This document shows, piece after piece, positions 51,343-59,838 of a stretch of DNA of 64,000 nucleotides. Numbering within the stretch: the first letter of the stretch is position 1; every line of letters starts with the position of its first letter. The translations under genes were made by a program, and so were the position numbers. The notes beneath the pieces were generated by a model. It was not told the DNA's origin. It made no database searches and saw only the letters and a list, made by a program, of their open reading frames with translations. The DNA is from Iamia majanohamensis (GTDB taxonomy: Bacteria > Actinomycetota > Acidimicrobiia > Acidimicrobiales > Iamiaceae): NCBI RefSeq assembly GCF_028532485.1, contig NZ_CP116942.1, positions 2,294,001-2,358,000 of the forward strand, given 5' to 3'.

Positions 51343-52413
51343 TCAGCAGATCCCGGTTTGGTTCGCTCCGTAGGTCGCTTCCTCGACGGTGTATTGGTCG
51401 CCGAACTCCGAGGAGAGCTGGTCGATCAGCCCCTGGCACGAGAAGTTGCTGAACTCGAGGTAGTTCTGCGCCGATTCAGCAGCTTCTGCGTTCCAGTCCA
51501 CGTTGAGACTGTCGACGGCGACCGTGGCATCCTCGACGCTGAACTGGTCGCCGAACTCCGAGGAGAGCTGGTCGATGAGCCCTTGTCGTGAGAAGCCGCT
51601 GAACTCGAGGTAGTTCTGCGCAGACCCGACCGCCTGCTGCTGTGAGGGGGACAACGTCGGCCCGGGCGGAGCCGTCGTCGTGGGCGGTGAGGTGGTCGTC
51701 GGCGGCGCGGTGGTCGTGGGTGGGGAGGTCGTGGCCGGTGGTGCGGTCGTGGTCGGCGGCGTGTAGCCAGGCAGGAGCTTCGAGAGGTCCTCCCCCATCG
51801 GACACCGCTCATCCTCCGCAAGACGGACCACGTCGCCGCCCTCGCACTCGCCGTACTCGGCGAGCCATTCCTCGACGCCGTCGTGGCTGCTGCAGGTGTT
51901 GCGCAGCTCTCGGTTGTCGCTGTACGTCCCGTCATTGCACAGGGCGATGTCTCCATCGCCGGCTGCTGGCTGGTAGCCGGGCAGCAGCTTGACGAGGTCG
52001 CCTCCGTCGGGGCACTCCGGGTCATCCCGCAGGGCGATGACCGTGCCGTCCTCGCACTCGCCGAACTCGGCCAAGAACTCGTCGACCCCGTCATGACTCG
52101 AGCAGATGGCGCGGAGGTCACCGTTGTCGGAGAACTCACCGTCGTTGCAGCGAGCGAACTGCCCCACTGCGGGATCGGTGGCGGCGGTCTGCTCTGGGTC
52201 CTCGTCGCCTGCACTGGCGATCGCACCCCCGATGAGTGCGACGAAGGCCAGTCCCCCGCACGCGATCAGGGGGATCAACCACTTCGGGAAGCCGCCTTTG
52301 GCCGCAAGTGGGACGGACGGTCCGACCCACTCGCGCCCGTTCCACTCCCTCTGGTTCCCCTGCTGCATCGGGTCCGGGTACCAGCCCGCGGGCATGGGTG
52401 ACTGATCAGACAT
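51343..52413 (-). CDS. Surface protein: DUF2510, one membrane helix, Cys-rich repeats and Ltp repeats
   Basis: 356 residues. An N-terminal DUF2510 motif (AGWYPDPMQQGNQREWNGREW) is followed by a membrane helix (LIPLIACGGLAFVALIGG). Two Cys-rich modules come next, each of the form CNDG-x-[FY]SDN-x3-R-x2-CSSHDGV with two later cysteines, resembling DUF3761. A Pro/Thr linker (TTTAPPATTSPPTTT) joins two C-terminal Ltp-type repeats (AQNYLEFSxFSxQGLIDQLSSEFGDQ). Ltp repeats occur in prophage superinfection-exclusion lipoproteins and in other surface proteins. GC content is lower than in flanking housekeeping genes. The ribosome site GGGGGAGGG precedes the ATG. Confidence 0.8.
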   Translation of the reverse strand: MSDQSPMPAGWYPDPMQQGNQREWNGREWVGPSVPLAAKGGFPKWLIPLIACGGLAFVALIGGAIASAGDEDPEQTAATDPAVGQFARCNDGEFSDNGDLRAICSSHDGVDEFLAEFGECEDGTVIALRDDPECPDGGDLVKLLPGYQPAAGDGDIALCNDGTYSDNRELRNTCSSHDGVEEWLAEYGECEGGDVVRLAEDERCPMGEDLSKLLPGYTPPTTTAPPATTSPPTTTAPPTTTSPPTTTAPPGPTLSPSQQQAVGSAQNYLEFSGFSRQGLIDQLSSEFGDQFSVEDATVAVDSLNVDWNAEAAESAQNYLEFSNFSCQGLIDQLSSEFGDQYTVEEATYGANQTGIC

Positions 52414-52570
52414 CGGGGCCCTCCCCCTCGACTCATCGATTGTGGGCCGGAGCGTACGACAGCGAGCGCAGACCACGAGAACCAGGCCCTTCCGCTGTGC
52501 CAGCACAAGGACCGCGGTCGGTGACGCTCGACGGGACCCGGTCATCGGGGTCTGTGCAGACCCGGGGCCT

Positions 52571-52632
52571 CCGATGCACCCAACCAGAGGAGCCGGCCCT
52601 CGTGGGCCGGCTCCTCTGCACCTCGGTGGTGG
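52571..52632. repeat. Left copy of a 60-bp direct repeat with 13-bp hairpin
   Basis: This copy matches 53701-53760 at an offset of exactly 1,130 bp. Within it GAGGAGCCGGCCC (52587-52599) pairs with GGGCCGGCTCCTC (52604-52616). Both copies continue into CACCTCGGTGGT. The right copy serves as the terminator of tRNA-Pro. Confidence 0.75.
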
Positions 52633-52705
52633 TGTGAACAGACTCGAGCTTCCGACCTCGCCCTCGCCGTCGTCCAACCAACAACTGCCCCCGCCCTTGA
52701 CGACC
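52632..52705 (-). pseudogene. Decayed tRNA-Pro-like sequence
   Basis: Starting at the same place relative to the repeat as the real tRNA does, about 21 of 29 bases match the tRNA 3' half (GACTCGAGCTTCCGACCTCG against GATTCGAACTCCCGACCTC). A further stretch near CAACCAACAACTGCC resembles the 5' half, CTAACCAAGCTGCGCC. The anticodon arm is partly lost. It cannot be a functional tRNA. Most simply it is the old or duplicated attachment copy of the tRNA gene at 53761. Confidence 0.45.
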
Positions 52706-52812
52706 AGCCTGTCTCACGGAGGGTGCTCTTGGCGGTAGCGTCGGCGGCCAGATGCAAGGCGGGAACGCTCAGGCTGCGATCTCGATGCAAGGAATCGGGG
52801 AGGTGGCGGGGA

Positions 52813-53544
52813 ATGACCGAAGCTCGCTGGGTAGCGGATCCAACCGGACGTCACGAGCTGCGTTACTGGGATGGCGGCCAGTGGACTGACCACGTCAGCG
52901 ATGGGTCCCACCAGTCCACTGATCCGCTGCTCTCCGGCGACGCTGCCCCGGGCACAGCCATCGAGCTGGTCTCGGCCGTAGAACTGACGCAGGCGGAGCC
53001 GGCACCGGAACCGCCTCGTGACCCCAACCTCTTGTGGGAAGGGACCAGCAGGTCTCTGAAGGGGGCGGCGACAGGAGGCTTCGCCGGCGCCGCTGCGTAC
53101 CGCGTGACGAGGGACGGCATCCATTGGGACGTGGGCAGGCTCACCAGCCGCTCCCAGCAGGCGCACATCGCCTACGTCTCGGAGGTCCACGTGAACCAGA
53201 CAATGACCCAGAAGTCCCGAGGGGTGGGAAGTGTGACTGTCTTGTTCACGAACGGGGGGTCAACGGTGCTGGCCGATGTCGCTGAACCACACCGTGTCCG
53301 CGACATCATCAACGCCGCGGCGGCGGATTACCGGAGCCATGCCTGGGAACGAGACCGGCAGATGAACGCGGCTACAGCTTCGAACATCAGCATCAGCCAG
53401 GGCGTACCTGCGGCAGGGGCAGACCCGACCCCCTCAGTGCAGGTGAGCATCGCGCAGCAGCTGCGCGAGCTCGCGGAGCTTCGCGATGCCGGGGTGCTGA
53501 CTGAGGATGAGTTCACCCAGCAGAAGTCACGGTTGCTCCAGTAG
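52813..53544 (+). CDS. DUF2510 - PH-like - SHOCT domain protein
   Basis: 243 residues. Residues 1-30 match a DUF2510 motif (RWVADPTGRHELRYWDGGQWTDHV). About 75-180 is a bacterial PH-like domain (YRVTRDGIHWDVGRLTSRSQQ then VTVLFTNGGSTVLADV). A final SHOCT motif reads LRELAELRDAGVLTEDEFTQQKSRLL. The layout suggests a membrane-proximal adaptor; no catalytic residue is visible. A purine-rich GGGGAGGTGGCGGGGA run lies before the ATG. The gene lies wholly inside the 1,130-bp repeat-bounded segment. Confidence 0.75.
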   Translation: MTEARWVADPTGRHELRYWDGGQWTDHVSDGSHQSTDPLLSGDAAPGTAIELVSAVELTQAEPAPEPPRDPNLLWEGTSRSLKGAATGGFAGAAAYRVTRDGIHWDVGRLTSRSQQAHIAYVSEVHVNQTMTQKSRGVGSVTVLFTNGGSTVLADVAEPHRVRDIINAAAADYRSHAWERDRQMNAATASNISISQGVPAAGADPTPSVQVSIAQQLRELAELRDAGVLTEDEFTQQKSRLLQ

Positions 53545-53700
53545 TCCTTGTCGTCAAGTGCCCAGCAGACCGGGCTCAGGGCCAGTTCGGCAGATCCATG
53601 TCGAACGTTCCCACCGCGGTCCCGGTCGACCGAGCGAGCCACTCCACAGGCATGCGGCTGACGCGCTGGCCTGCCCGGCGCAGCTGACCCCACAGGTTCG

Positions 53701-53760
53701 CCGAAGCCGCCAAGCAGAGGAGCCGGCCCTTGCGGGCCGGCTCCTCGTCACCTCGGTGGT
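53701..53760. repeat. Right copy of the direct repeat; terminator hairpin of tRNA-Pro
   Basis: GAGGAGCCGGCCC (53717-53729) pairs with GGGCCGGCTCCTC (53734-53746), a perfect 13-bp stem with a TTGC loop. It stands 14 bases beyond the 3' end of tRNA-Pro on the minus strand. It is the second copy of the repeat at 52571. Confidence 0.75.
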
Positions 53761-53834
53761 CGGGCTGGGGAGATTCGAACTCCCGACCTCTTGACCCCCA
53801 GTCAAGCGCGCTAACCAAGCTGCGCCACAGCCCG
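53761..53834 (-). tRNA. tRNA-Pro (GGG anticodon)
   Basis: 74 bases on the minus strand starting CGGGCTGTGGCGCAGC. The acceptor pairs CGGGCTG with CAGCCCG. The anticodon stem CTTGA/TCAAG encloses loop CTGGGGG, giving anticodon GGG. The T arm GGGAGTTCGAATCTCCC is standard. CCA is not encoded. tRNA genes are common integration sites, and the accessory segment beside this one fits that. Confidence 0.95.
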
Positions 53835-53885
53835 TGGGAGCGGCCACCTTACGCGCCGGCCACCGCCACCACCGAACCCGATCGC

Positions 53886-54266
53886 TCAGCCCGCCCGACC
53901 GCCGGGGCCGTGGCCGGGGAGCCAGGACCCGAACCGCAGCAGCGTCCCGTCGGGGTCGATGTGGAAGCCCTCGCGGAGCCCGTAGGGCGTGTCCTCCGGC
54001 GCCCCGAGCCGCCCACCGACCTCCGCGGCCGCCCACTCGTCGTGGAGGGCGTCGGCGTCGCCGACGTAGAGGTAGACCGCGCCGGCCTGGTCCGCACTGT
54101 GGTCGGCCACCTCGGTCAGGTGCAGCCACACCTCCCCCCGACGGACGTAGCCGTAGCCGCCGCCCACGTAGGGCTCCGCCGCGAAGCCGAGGCGCCGGTA
54201 GTGGTCCAGGGCACGGTCGAGGTCCGCCACCGAGAGCACCGGGGCGAGGGAGTCGAAGGAGGTCAC
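53886..54266 (-). CDS. VOC superfamily protein (glyoxalase/bleomycin-resistance type)
   Basis: 126 residues in the paired beta-alpha-beta-beta-beta layout. LAPVLSVADLDRALDHYRRLGFAAEP is the classic VOC opening, and FHIDPDGTLLRFGSWLPG closes it. Metal-ligand-like His and Glu residues are present, but substrate cannot be predicted. TACCGT lies six bases before the GTG, so the transcript is probably leaderless. Confidence 0.82.
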   Translation of the reverse strand: MTSFDSLAPVLSVADLDRALDHYRRLGFAAEPYVGGGYGYVRRGEVWLHLTEVADHSADQAGAVYLYVGDADALHDEWAAAEVGGRLGAPEDTPYGLREGFHIDPDGTLLRFGSWLPGHGPGGRAG

Positions 54267-54330
54267 CGCCCGACGGTAGGTCGGGCCCGGGCGGGTCGCG
54301 AGGCGTCGGGGCGCCCGGGGCCCCAGCCGG

Positions 54331-54564
54331 TCAGAGGTAGCGGTGCGCCAGCCAGGCGATGCCCTGGACGAGGCGCCAGCCCAGGTAGACGACCACGGCC
54401 ACGATCAGCAGGTAGAAGTGCCACGGCGCCCTCGAGGGCCCGTCGGTGGGCTCGTCGGGCTCGTCGTCGGGGCTGGCGATGAACCTCCCGCAGTGGACGC
54501 AGGTGCCGTCGGGAGCCAGGGAGCCGGGCTTGTAGAAGCGGTCGCAGCCGTCGCACCAGGGCAT
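54331..54564 (-). CDS. Small zinc-ribbon membrane protein
   Basis: 77 residues. Cys pairs CDGC and CVHC near the N-terminus form a zinc ribbon (MPWCDGCDRFYKPGSL). An acidic linker (DDEPDEPTDG) and one membrane helix (FYLLIVAVVVYLGWRLVQG) follow. The ATG at 54564 places the first Cys at position 4. Function unknown. Confidence 0.65.
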   Translation of the reverse strand: MPWCDGCDRFYKPGSLAPDGTCVHCGRFIASPDDEPDEPTDGPSRAPWHFYLLIVAVVVYLGWRLVQGIAWLAHRYL

Positions 54565-54610
54565 CGGGCGCAACCCTGCCCCACCCGACGCGCTCGGGGC
54601 CAAGCGAGCG

Positions 54611-55519
54611 TCAGGGGCTCGGGGCCCGCCGGTGCCGGGGCCCGGCGTGGGCCACCCCGCTCGGCACCTCCCGCCCCACCAGCTCCTCCACCAGGAGGGC
54701 GGCGTCGGCCAGCGCCTCGACGTCGATGCCGGTGTGCACGCCGAGGTCGTCGAGGAGGGCGACCAGCTCCTCGGTGGCCAGGTTGCCCCCGGCGCCGTGG
54801 GCGAAGGGCGAGCCGCCCAGGCCGCCCACCGCGGTGTCGAAGCGGGTGACGCCCAGCTCCAGGGCGGCGTAGGCGTTGACCAGGGCGGTGCCCCGGGTGT
54901 CGTGGAGGTGCAGGCCGACGTCGACGGTGCCCAGGGCGTCGACCACCTCGGCCACCCGGCGGGGCGTGGCCATGCCGGTGGTGTCGGCGTAGGTGAGGGC
55001 CGTGGCCCCGGCCTCGGCCAGGCGGTCGGCCAGGGCGGCGACCTCGGACGGGGCGATCTCGCCCTCGTAGGGGGAGCCGAAGGCGCACGACACCACGGCG
55101 TCGACGGGCACCCCGGCGTCGGCCGCGAGCGCCGCCACCTCGCCCACCACGGCGACGGACTCGTCGGTGGACATGCGCACGTTGCGCTGGTTGTAGGCCT
55201 CCGAGGCCGACACGGTGACGGTGAGCTCGTCCACCCCGGCCTCCAGGGCCATCTCCGCCCCCCGCCGGTTGGGCACCAGGGCGGCGTAGGTGACGTCGGC
55301 GGCCCGGGCGATGCCGGCCACCACCTCGGCGCTGCCGGCCATGGCCGGCACCGCCTTGGGCGACACGAAGGCGGCCACCTCCACCCGGCGCAGGCCGGCT
55401 GCCACGAGGGCGTCGACCAGGCGGATGCGGTCGGCCAGGGCCACCGGCTCCTCGGGCTGGAGCCCGTCGCGGGGCCCGACGTCGCGGATCGTGGCCCGGG
55501 CGGGGAGCGCGGCGGTCAC
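54611..55519 (-). CDS. Hydroxymethylglutaryl-CoA lyase family protein
   Basis: 302 residues. IRDVGPRDGLQPEEP is the HMGL-like opening with the metal-site Asp. RRVEVAAFVSPKAVPAMAG, VPVDAVVSCAFGSPYEGEI, LTYADTTGMATPRRV and LHLHDTRGTALVNAYAAL are the conserved TIM-barrel motifs, including the His-x-His metal ligands. The glycine-rich cysteine loop of true HMG-CoA lyases (GGCPFAPGA-like) appears here as GGLGGSPFAHGAGGN, so the active-site Cys is replaced by Leu-Gly-Gly. It may be a related lyase. The GTG at 55519 gives the family-typical N-terminus; one at 55552 is an alternative. Confidence 0.8.
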   Translation of the reverse strand: MTAALPARATIRDVGPRDGLQPEEPVALADRIRLVDALVAAGLRRVEVAAFVSPKAVPAMAGSAEVVAGIARAADVTYAALVPNRRGAEMALEAGVDELTVTVSASEAYNQRNVRMSTDESVAVVGEVAALAADAGVPVDAVVSCAFGSPYEGEIAPSEVAALADRLAEAGATALTYADTTGMATPRRVAEVVDALGTVDVGLHLHDTRGTALVNAYAALELGVTRFDTAVGGLGGSPFAHGAGGNLATEELVALLDDLGVHTGIDVEALADAALLVEELVGREVPSGVAHAGPRHRRAPSP

Positions 55520-55607
55520 GACCGCCCCCACCTCGCGACGATCCCGAGACACAGGTGTGTCGGACCCAACGCGAGGACGGGGAGGGCGGGGTCCACGGCG
55601 AGCGGCC

Positions 55608-57176
55608 TCACACCGGGGGGACGCCGTGGCGGCGGTCCGAGAAGTCCCGCACCTTGCCCGCCCCCCGCACCAGGCGGACCCGGACCTCGTCGCGGAGGGC
55701 CTCGGGCTCGACCACCGCGTCGATGACCAGCTCGGAGGCGAGGCGGAGGATGTCGACGTCGGTCTCGTAGAGCGTGCGCTGCTCGGCGATGAAGCGCTCC
55801 CGCTCGGCCTCGTCGTCGATCTGGGCGATCTTGTTGGCGTAGACGGCGTTGACGGCGGCCTCGGGGCCCATCACCGCGATCTTGGCCGTGGGCAGGGCCA
55901 GGGTGGCCTCGGGCTCGAAGGCCGGGCCCGACATGGCGTAGAGCCCGGCGCCGTAGGCCTTGCGGAGCACCACGCAGACCTTGGGCACGGTGGCCTCGGA
56001 GATGGCGGTGACCATCTTGGCGCCGTGGCGGATGATGCCCTGGGCCTCGACCTGGGTGCCGATCATGAAGCCGGGGACGTCGGCCAGGAACACCAGCGGG
56101 ATGTTGAAGGCGTCGCAGCACCAGACGAACCGGGCCGCCTTGTCGGCCGAGTCGACGAAGAGGACCCCGCCCTTCTGGGCCGGGTTGTTGGCCACGATGC
56201 CGACCGGCCGGCCCTCGAGCAGGCCCAGGCCCACCACCAGCTCCGGCGCGAACAGGGGCTTCAGCTCGAAGAAGCTCTCGGCGTCGACCAGGCCGTCGAT
56301 GACGGCGTGGACGTCGTAGCCCGACCGCTCGTCCTCGGGCACGACGCCGGTGACCAGCGGGGTGCGGGGCGGGGCGGGCTGGTAGCGGGGCGGGTCGGAC
56401 CGCCACGTGTGGGGGAAGTAGGTGAACCAGGCCTTGGCCTGCTCCAGGGCGTCCTCGTCGTCGGCGGCCAGGTTGTCGCCGCAGCCCGAGACGGTGGCGT
56501 GCATCCGGGCCCCGCCGGTCTCCTCGAGCGTCGCCCTCTCCCCTACGACCATCTCGGCCATCCGGGGCGAGCCCAGGTACATCGAGGCGTTGCCCTCCAC
56601 CATGATCACGATGTCGCAGAAGCTGGGGATGTAGGCCCCGCCGGCGGCCGACGGGCCGAACAGGCAGCAGATCTGGGGCACCTTCCCCGACAGCTTGATC
56701 TGGTTGTAGAAGATGCGCCCCGCGCCGCGGCGGCCCGGGAACAGCTGCACCTGGTCGGTGATGCGGGCCCCGGCCGAGTCGACCAGCCAGAAGATGGGCA
56801 GCTCCTGGCGCAGGGCCAGCTCGGTGGCCCGGATGATCTTCTCCACCGTGCGGGCGCCCCACGAGCCCGCCTTCACGGTGGGGTCGTTGGCCACGACGCA
56901 CACCCGCCGACCGTCGACCAGGCCGGTGCCGGTGACCACGCCGTCGGCGGGGAGGTCCTCGGCCGAGGCGTTGGCCAGCAGGGCGTCCTCGACGAAGGTG
57001 CCGGGGTCGAGGAGCAGGTCCAGGCGGTCGCGGACGAAGAGCTTCCCCTGGCGCTCCAGCTTGTCGCCCACCTTGGCCAGGTTCCCGGCCAGCGCCCGCT
57101 CGGCCGCGGCCGCCACGCGGTCGGCCGTCGACGGCTCGGAGGTCCCGTCGGGGAAGGGGTCGGCGGGGTCGGCCAT
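55608..57176 (-). CDS. Acyl-CoA carboxylase, carboxyltransferase (beta) subunit
   Basis: 522 residues with two crotonase-like halves. The first half has GSWGARTVEKIIRATELAL, the acyl-CoA side FGPSAAGGAYIPSFCD and GSPRMAEMV. The second half has VVANNPAQKGGVLFVDSADKAARF, LVFLADVPGFMIGTQVEAQG and RKAYGAGLYAMSGPAF, including the Gly-Ala oxyanion loops. The overall pattern is like methylcrotonyl- or propionyl-CoA carboxylase beta. It needs a biotinylated alpha subunit not seen in this window. TAGGCT eight bases before the ATG indicates a leaderless transcript. Next to the HMG-CoA lyase-like gene it suggests leucine-type catabolism. Confidence 0.88.
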   Translation of the reverse strand: MADPADPFPDGTSEPSTADRVAAAAERALAGNLAKVGDKLERQGKLFVRDRLDLLLDPGTFVEDALLANASAEDLPADGVVTGTGLVDGRRVCVVANDPTVKAGSWGARTVEKIIRATELALRQELPIFWLVDSAGARITDQVQLFPGRRGAGRIFYNQIKLSGKVPQICCLFGPSAAGGAYIPSFCDIVIMVEGNASMYLGSPRMAEMVVGERATLEETGGARMHATVSGCGDNLAADDEDALEQAKAWFTYFPHTWRSDPPRYQPAPPRTPLVTGVVPEDERSGYDVHAVIDGLVDAESFFELKPLFAPELVVGLGLLEGRPVGIVANNPAQKGGVLFVDSADKAARFVWCCDAFNIPLVFLADVPGFMIGTQVEAQGIIRHGAKMVTAISEATVPKVCVVLRKAYGAGLYAMSGPAFEPEATLALPTAKIAVMGPEAAVNAVYANKIAQIDDEAERERFIAEQRTLYETDVDILRLASELVIDAVVEPEALRDEVRVRLVRGAGKVRDFSDRRHGVPPV

Positions 57177-57247
57177 GGTCCGAGAGCCTACGGGGTCGCC
57201 CCGCCCGGGCCGGAGGTGCCGGCCCGCCCTCGGGGCCGCCGGCCGGG

Positions 57248-58327
57248 TCAGACCCGGCGGATGGCGAGGATGGCGGTGTCGTCGGTGATGGGGGCGGTGG
57301 CGAAGTCCTTGGCCGCCTCCAGCAGCGTCTTGCAGAGGACGTCGGGCGGCACGCCGGGGTCGCGCCGCAGGATGTTGCCGATGCGCTCCTCGCCGAAGAA
57401 GTCGTCGCCGCTGCGGGCCTCGGCCAGGCCGTCGGTGTAGAGCAGCACCAGGTCGCCGGTGGACAGCGGCACCTCGCGGCTGGTGAAGGCGCCCTCGGGG
57501 TCGAGCATCAGCAGCGGGCCGGTGTGGCGCAGGGGCCGGACCTCGCGGTCGTGCCACAGCCAGGCTGTGGGGTGCCCGGCCGACGCCCACCGCACCGTCT
57601 CGGCCTCGGTGTCGAACACCACCACGCAGAGGGAGATGAACTCCTCCAGCCGCTCCAGGGCCGACATGCGGTCGTTCAGCTCCTCGACCGCCTGGGCCGG
57701 GTCGCGGTACTGGCGCAGCAGCACCCGGAGCAGGTACTTGGCCTGCAGGGCGGTGATCGAGGGCTCGATGCCGTGGCCGGTCACGTCGCCGATGACGGCG
57801 GCCACCCGCCCCCGGCCCAGGTCGTAGACGTCGAAGAAGTCGCCGGCCATGACCCCGGAGCCGGCCTTGTAGACCCGGCCGATCTCGAAGCCGGGCAGGT
57901 TGGGCAGCACCTCGGGGGCGAGGCGGGCGGCCCACCGCTGGGGGGCCAGCTGGTCCTGGGTGAGCACCTCCTCGGCCCGGCGCTCGATGACGTAGCGGTC
58001 GTCGGCCAGGCGGGACTCCCGGACGAAGTCCCGGGCGGAGAGCACCGACACCGCCACCGGCACCAGGATCAGCCCGAAGAACAGCTCGACCCGGGCCGAC
58101 GACGAGGTGGCCAGGGCGGCGCAGGCCAGGCACAGCACGGCGTAGAGGGTGGTGGTGTGGACGTCCTTGCGGAACGCGGACCGGGCCAGGACCGCGGGGT
58201 CGGACTCGGGACCGGTCTCGGCCACGACCCGCCGGTAGACGCGACCCAGCCGGCTCGCGGAGCGGCCCCACACGAAGGTGGCGACCCCGCAGGCGAGGGA
58301 GGTGAGGAGGAGGACGGGAGCGACCAT
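57248..58327 (-). CDS. Membrane-bound SpoIIE/PP2C-type serine phosphatase
   Basis: 359 residues. Two or three membrane helices in the first 90 residues precede a SpoIIE-type PP2C domain (about 125-359). Metal-binding motifs are AGDFFDVYDLGRGRVAAVIGDVTGHG, LLYTDGLAEARSGDDFFG and the final ITDDTAILAIRR. Such phosphatases usually dephosphorylate anti-sigma factor antagonists in partner-switching pathways; no partner is encoded nearby. The ATG at 58327 lies within the first helix context; a GTG at 58345 would add six residues. Confidence 0.88.
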   Translation of the reverse strand: MVAPVLLLTSLACGVATFVWGRSASRLGRVYRRVVAETGPESDPAVLARSAFRKDVHTTTLYAVLCLACAALATSSSARVELFFGLILVPVAVSVLSARDFVRESRLADDRYVIERRAEEVLTQDQLAPQRWAARLAPEVLPNLPGFEIGRVYKAGSGVMAGDFFDVYDLGRGRVAAVIGDVTGHGIEPSITALQAKYLLRVLLRQYRDPAQAVEELNDRMSALERLEEFISLCVVVFDTEAETVRWASAGHPTAWLWHDREVRPLRHTGPLLMLDPEGAFTSREVPLSTGDLVLLYTDGLAEARSGDDFFGEERIGNILRRDPGVPPDVLCKTLLEAAKDFATAPITDDTAILAIRRV

Positions 58328-58464
58328 GGCGGAGGGGCCGTCCACGGGTCCGGGGACGGTGCGACGAGGCTACCTGCGGCGTGTGTCAGGCGGCCGACGA
58401 TCACGTGACGTCCGTGTCACCCGCTGCCAGCTCCCGTCGAGGCCGACGCCGGCGCGGGAGACGC

Positions 58465-59838
58465 TCAGAGCAGCACCGCGGGGTTGAGGATGCCCGCCGG
58501 GTCGAGGGCGGCCTTGATGGCAGCCATGGCCGCCATCGCCGTCGGGCCCCGCTGCTCGGCGGCCCAGCGGCGCTTGGCCGTGCCCACCCCGTGCTCGGCG
58601 CTGATGCTCCCCCGCCGCTCGAGCACGAGGCCCAGCACGGCGTCGTCGACCGCAGCGTCGTCGGGCGCGACGCCGGTGACGTTCACGTGCAGGTTCCCGT
58701 CGCCCAGGTGGCCGAAGAGCCACGTCCGGGCCTCCGGGGCCACGGCGGCGATCCGGGCCGGCACCTCCTCGGCGAAGCCGGCGAGGGCGTCGGCCGGCAG
58801 CGACACGTCCATCTTGTGGGGCGAGCCGAGGGTCGAGATGGCCTCGGTCATCGACTCCCGGTGTCGCCACAGGGCCGCGCGGCGGGCCCCGTCGTCGGCC
58901 ACCGCCGCACCGGTCACGCCGGCCAGGCCGTCGACCGCGGCGGCGAGGGCGTCGACCTGGTCGCCGTGACCCGCGCACCCGACCAGGAGGGTCACGGCCG
59001 GCGGCGGGTCGAGGGCGGGCGAGGCACCCAGGTGGCCGGCCACGAGCGCGGCCTCGGCCGCCCCGTGGGCCTCGGCCGCCTCCAGCCCCGGGAGGCCCCG
59101 CCGGAGCAGGCCCACCGCGGTGACGGCGTCGGCCCAGGACCCGAACCCAAGGGCGGCCAGGGCCCGGTCGGGCAGGGCCGGCACCAGGCGCAGGCGGGCC
59201 GCGGTCACCACCCCCAGGGTGCCCTCGCTCCCGCACAGGAGGCCGGAGAGGTCGTAGCCGGTGGCGTCCTTCTCGAGCCGGCCCAGGTCGTCGAGCACCT
59301 CGCCGGTGCCGAGCACGGCCTCGACGCCGAGCAGCTGGGCCCGGGTCGAGCCGTGGGCCACCACGTGGAGCCCGCCGGCGTCGGTGGCCACCGAGCCCCC
59401 GACCGTCGCCGTGTCGCGCGCGGCCCAGTCCACCCCGTAGGCCCAGCCCGCCTCGGCCGCGGCGGCCTGCACGGCGGCGATCGACGTGCCCGCCCCTGCG
59501 GTGATGCGGCCCCCGTCGGGGTCGACGTCGCCGACCCCGGCCAGCCGGGCGCTCGACAGCACCACCTCCCCCGCCAGCGGCACGGACCCGCCGACCAGGC
59601 CGGTGTTGCCCCCCTGGGGCACCAGCGCCACCCCCTCGGCCGCACACCGCTGCACCACGCCGGCGACCTCGGCGGCCGAGCCGGGCCGCACCACCGCAGG
59701 GGTGGCCCCCCGGAACCGGCCGGTCCAGTCCACCGCCGCCCCGGCGGTGACATCGGGGTCGGTGAGGAGGTGGTCGGCGCCGACGACCTCGACCAGGGCG
59801 CGCGCCAGGCGGGGGTCGAGGGCCGGCGCCTCAGGCAC
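58465..59838 (-). CDS. FAD-binding oxidoreductase (GlcD / D-lactate dehydrogenase type)
   Basis: 457 residues. The N-terminal FAD-binding PCMH-type domain has VRPGSAAEVAGVVQRC, VPQGGNTGLVGGSVP, GAGTSIAAVQAAAAEAG and VGGSVATDAGGLHVVAHG. The C-terminal domain includes FGHLGDGNLHVNV and SISAEHGVGTAKRR, the metal- and substrate-side motifs of 2-hydroxyacid oxidases. It should oxidise a 2-hydroxy acid such as glycolate or D-lactate. Its GTG overlaps the end of the upstream crotonase gene by eight bases, so the two form an operon. Confidence 0.9.
   Translation of the reverse strand: MPEAPALDPRLARALVEVVGADHLLTDPDVTAGAAVDWTGRFRGATPAVVRPGSAAEVAGVVQRCAAEGVALVPQGGNTGLVGGSVPLAGEVVLSSARLAGVGDVDPDGGRITAGAGTSIAAVQAAAAEAGWAYGVDWAARDTATVGGSVATDAGGLHVVAHGSTRAQLLGVEAVLGTGEVLDDLGRLEKDATGYDLSGLLCGSEGTLGVVTAARLRLVPALPDRALAALGFGSWADAVTAVGLLRRGLPGLEAAEAHGAAEAALVAGHLGASPALDPPPAVTLLVGCAGHGDQVDALAAAVDGLAGVTGAAVADDGARRAALWRHRESMTEAISTLGSPHKMDVSLPADALAGFAEEVPARIAAVAPEARTWLFGHLGDGNLHVNVTGVAPDDAAVDDAVLGLVLERRGSISAEHGVGTAKRRWAAEQRGPTAMAAMAAIKAALDPAGILNPAVLL

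Larger units (their letters stand above)
52414..52812. other. Gene-free region carrying one copy of the direct repeat and a tRNA-like remnant
   Basis: This 400-base divergent region between two DUF2510-type genes contains no supported gene. Its notable content is the left direct repeat (52571-52632) with a 13-bp hairpin, and a decayed tRNA-like stretch just after it. Confidence 0.5.

Noticed and set aside
53507-53794. 95-codon plus-strand frame across the tRNA gene
   Set aside because: It overlaps the DUF2510-SHOCT gene end, the terminator hairpin and tRNA-Pro.
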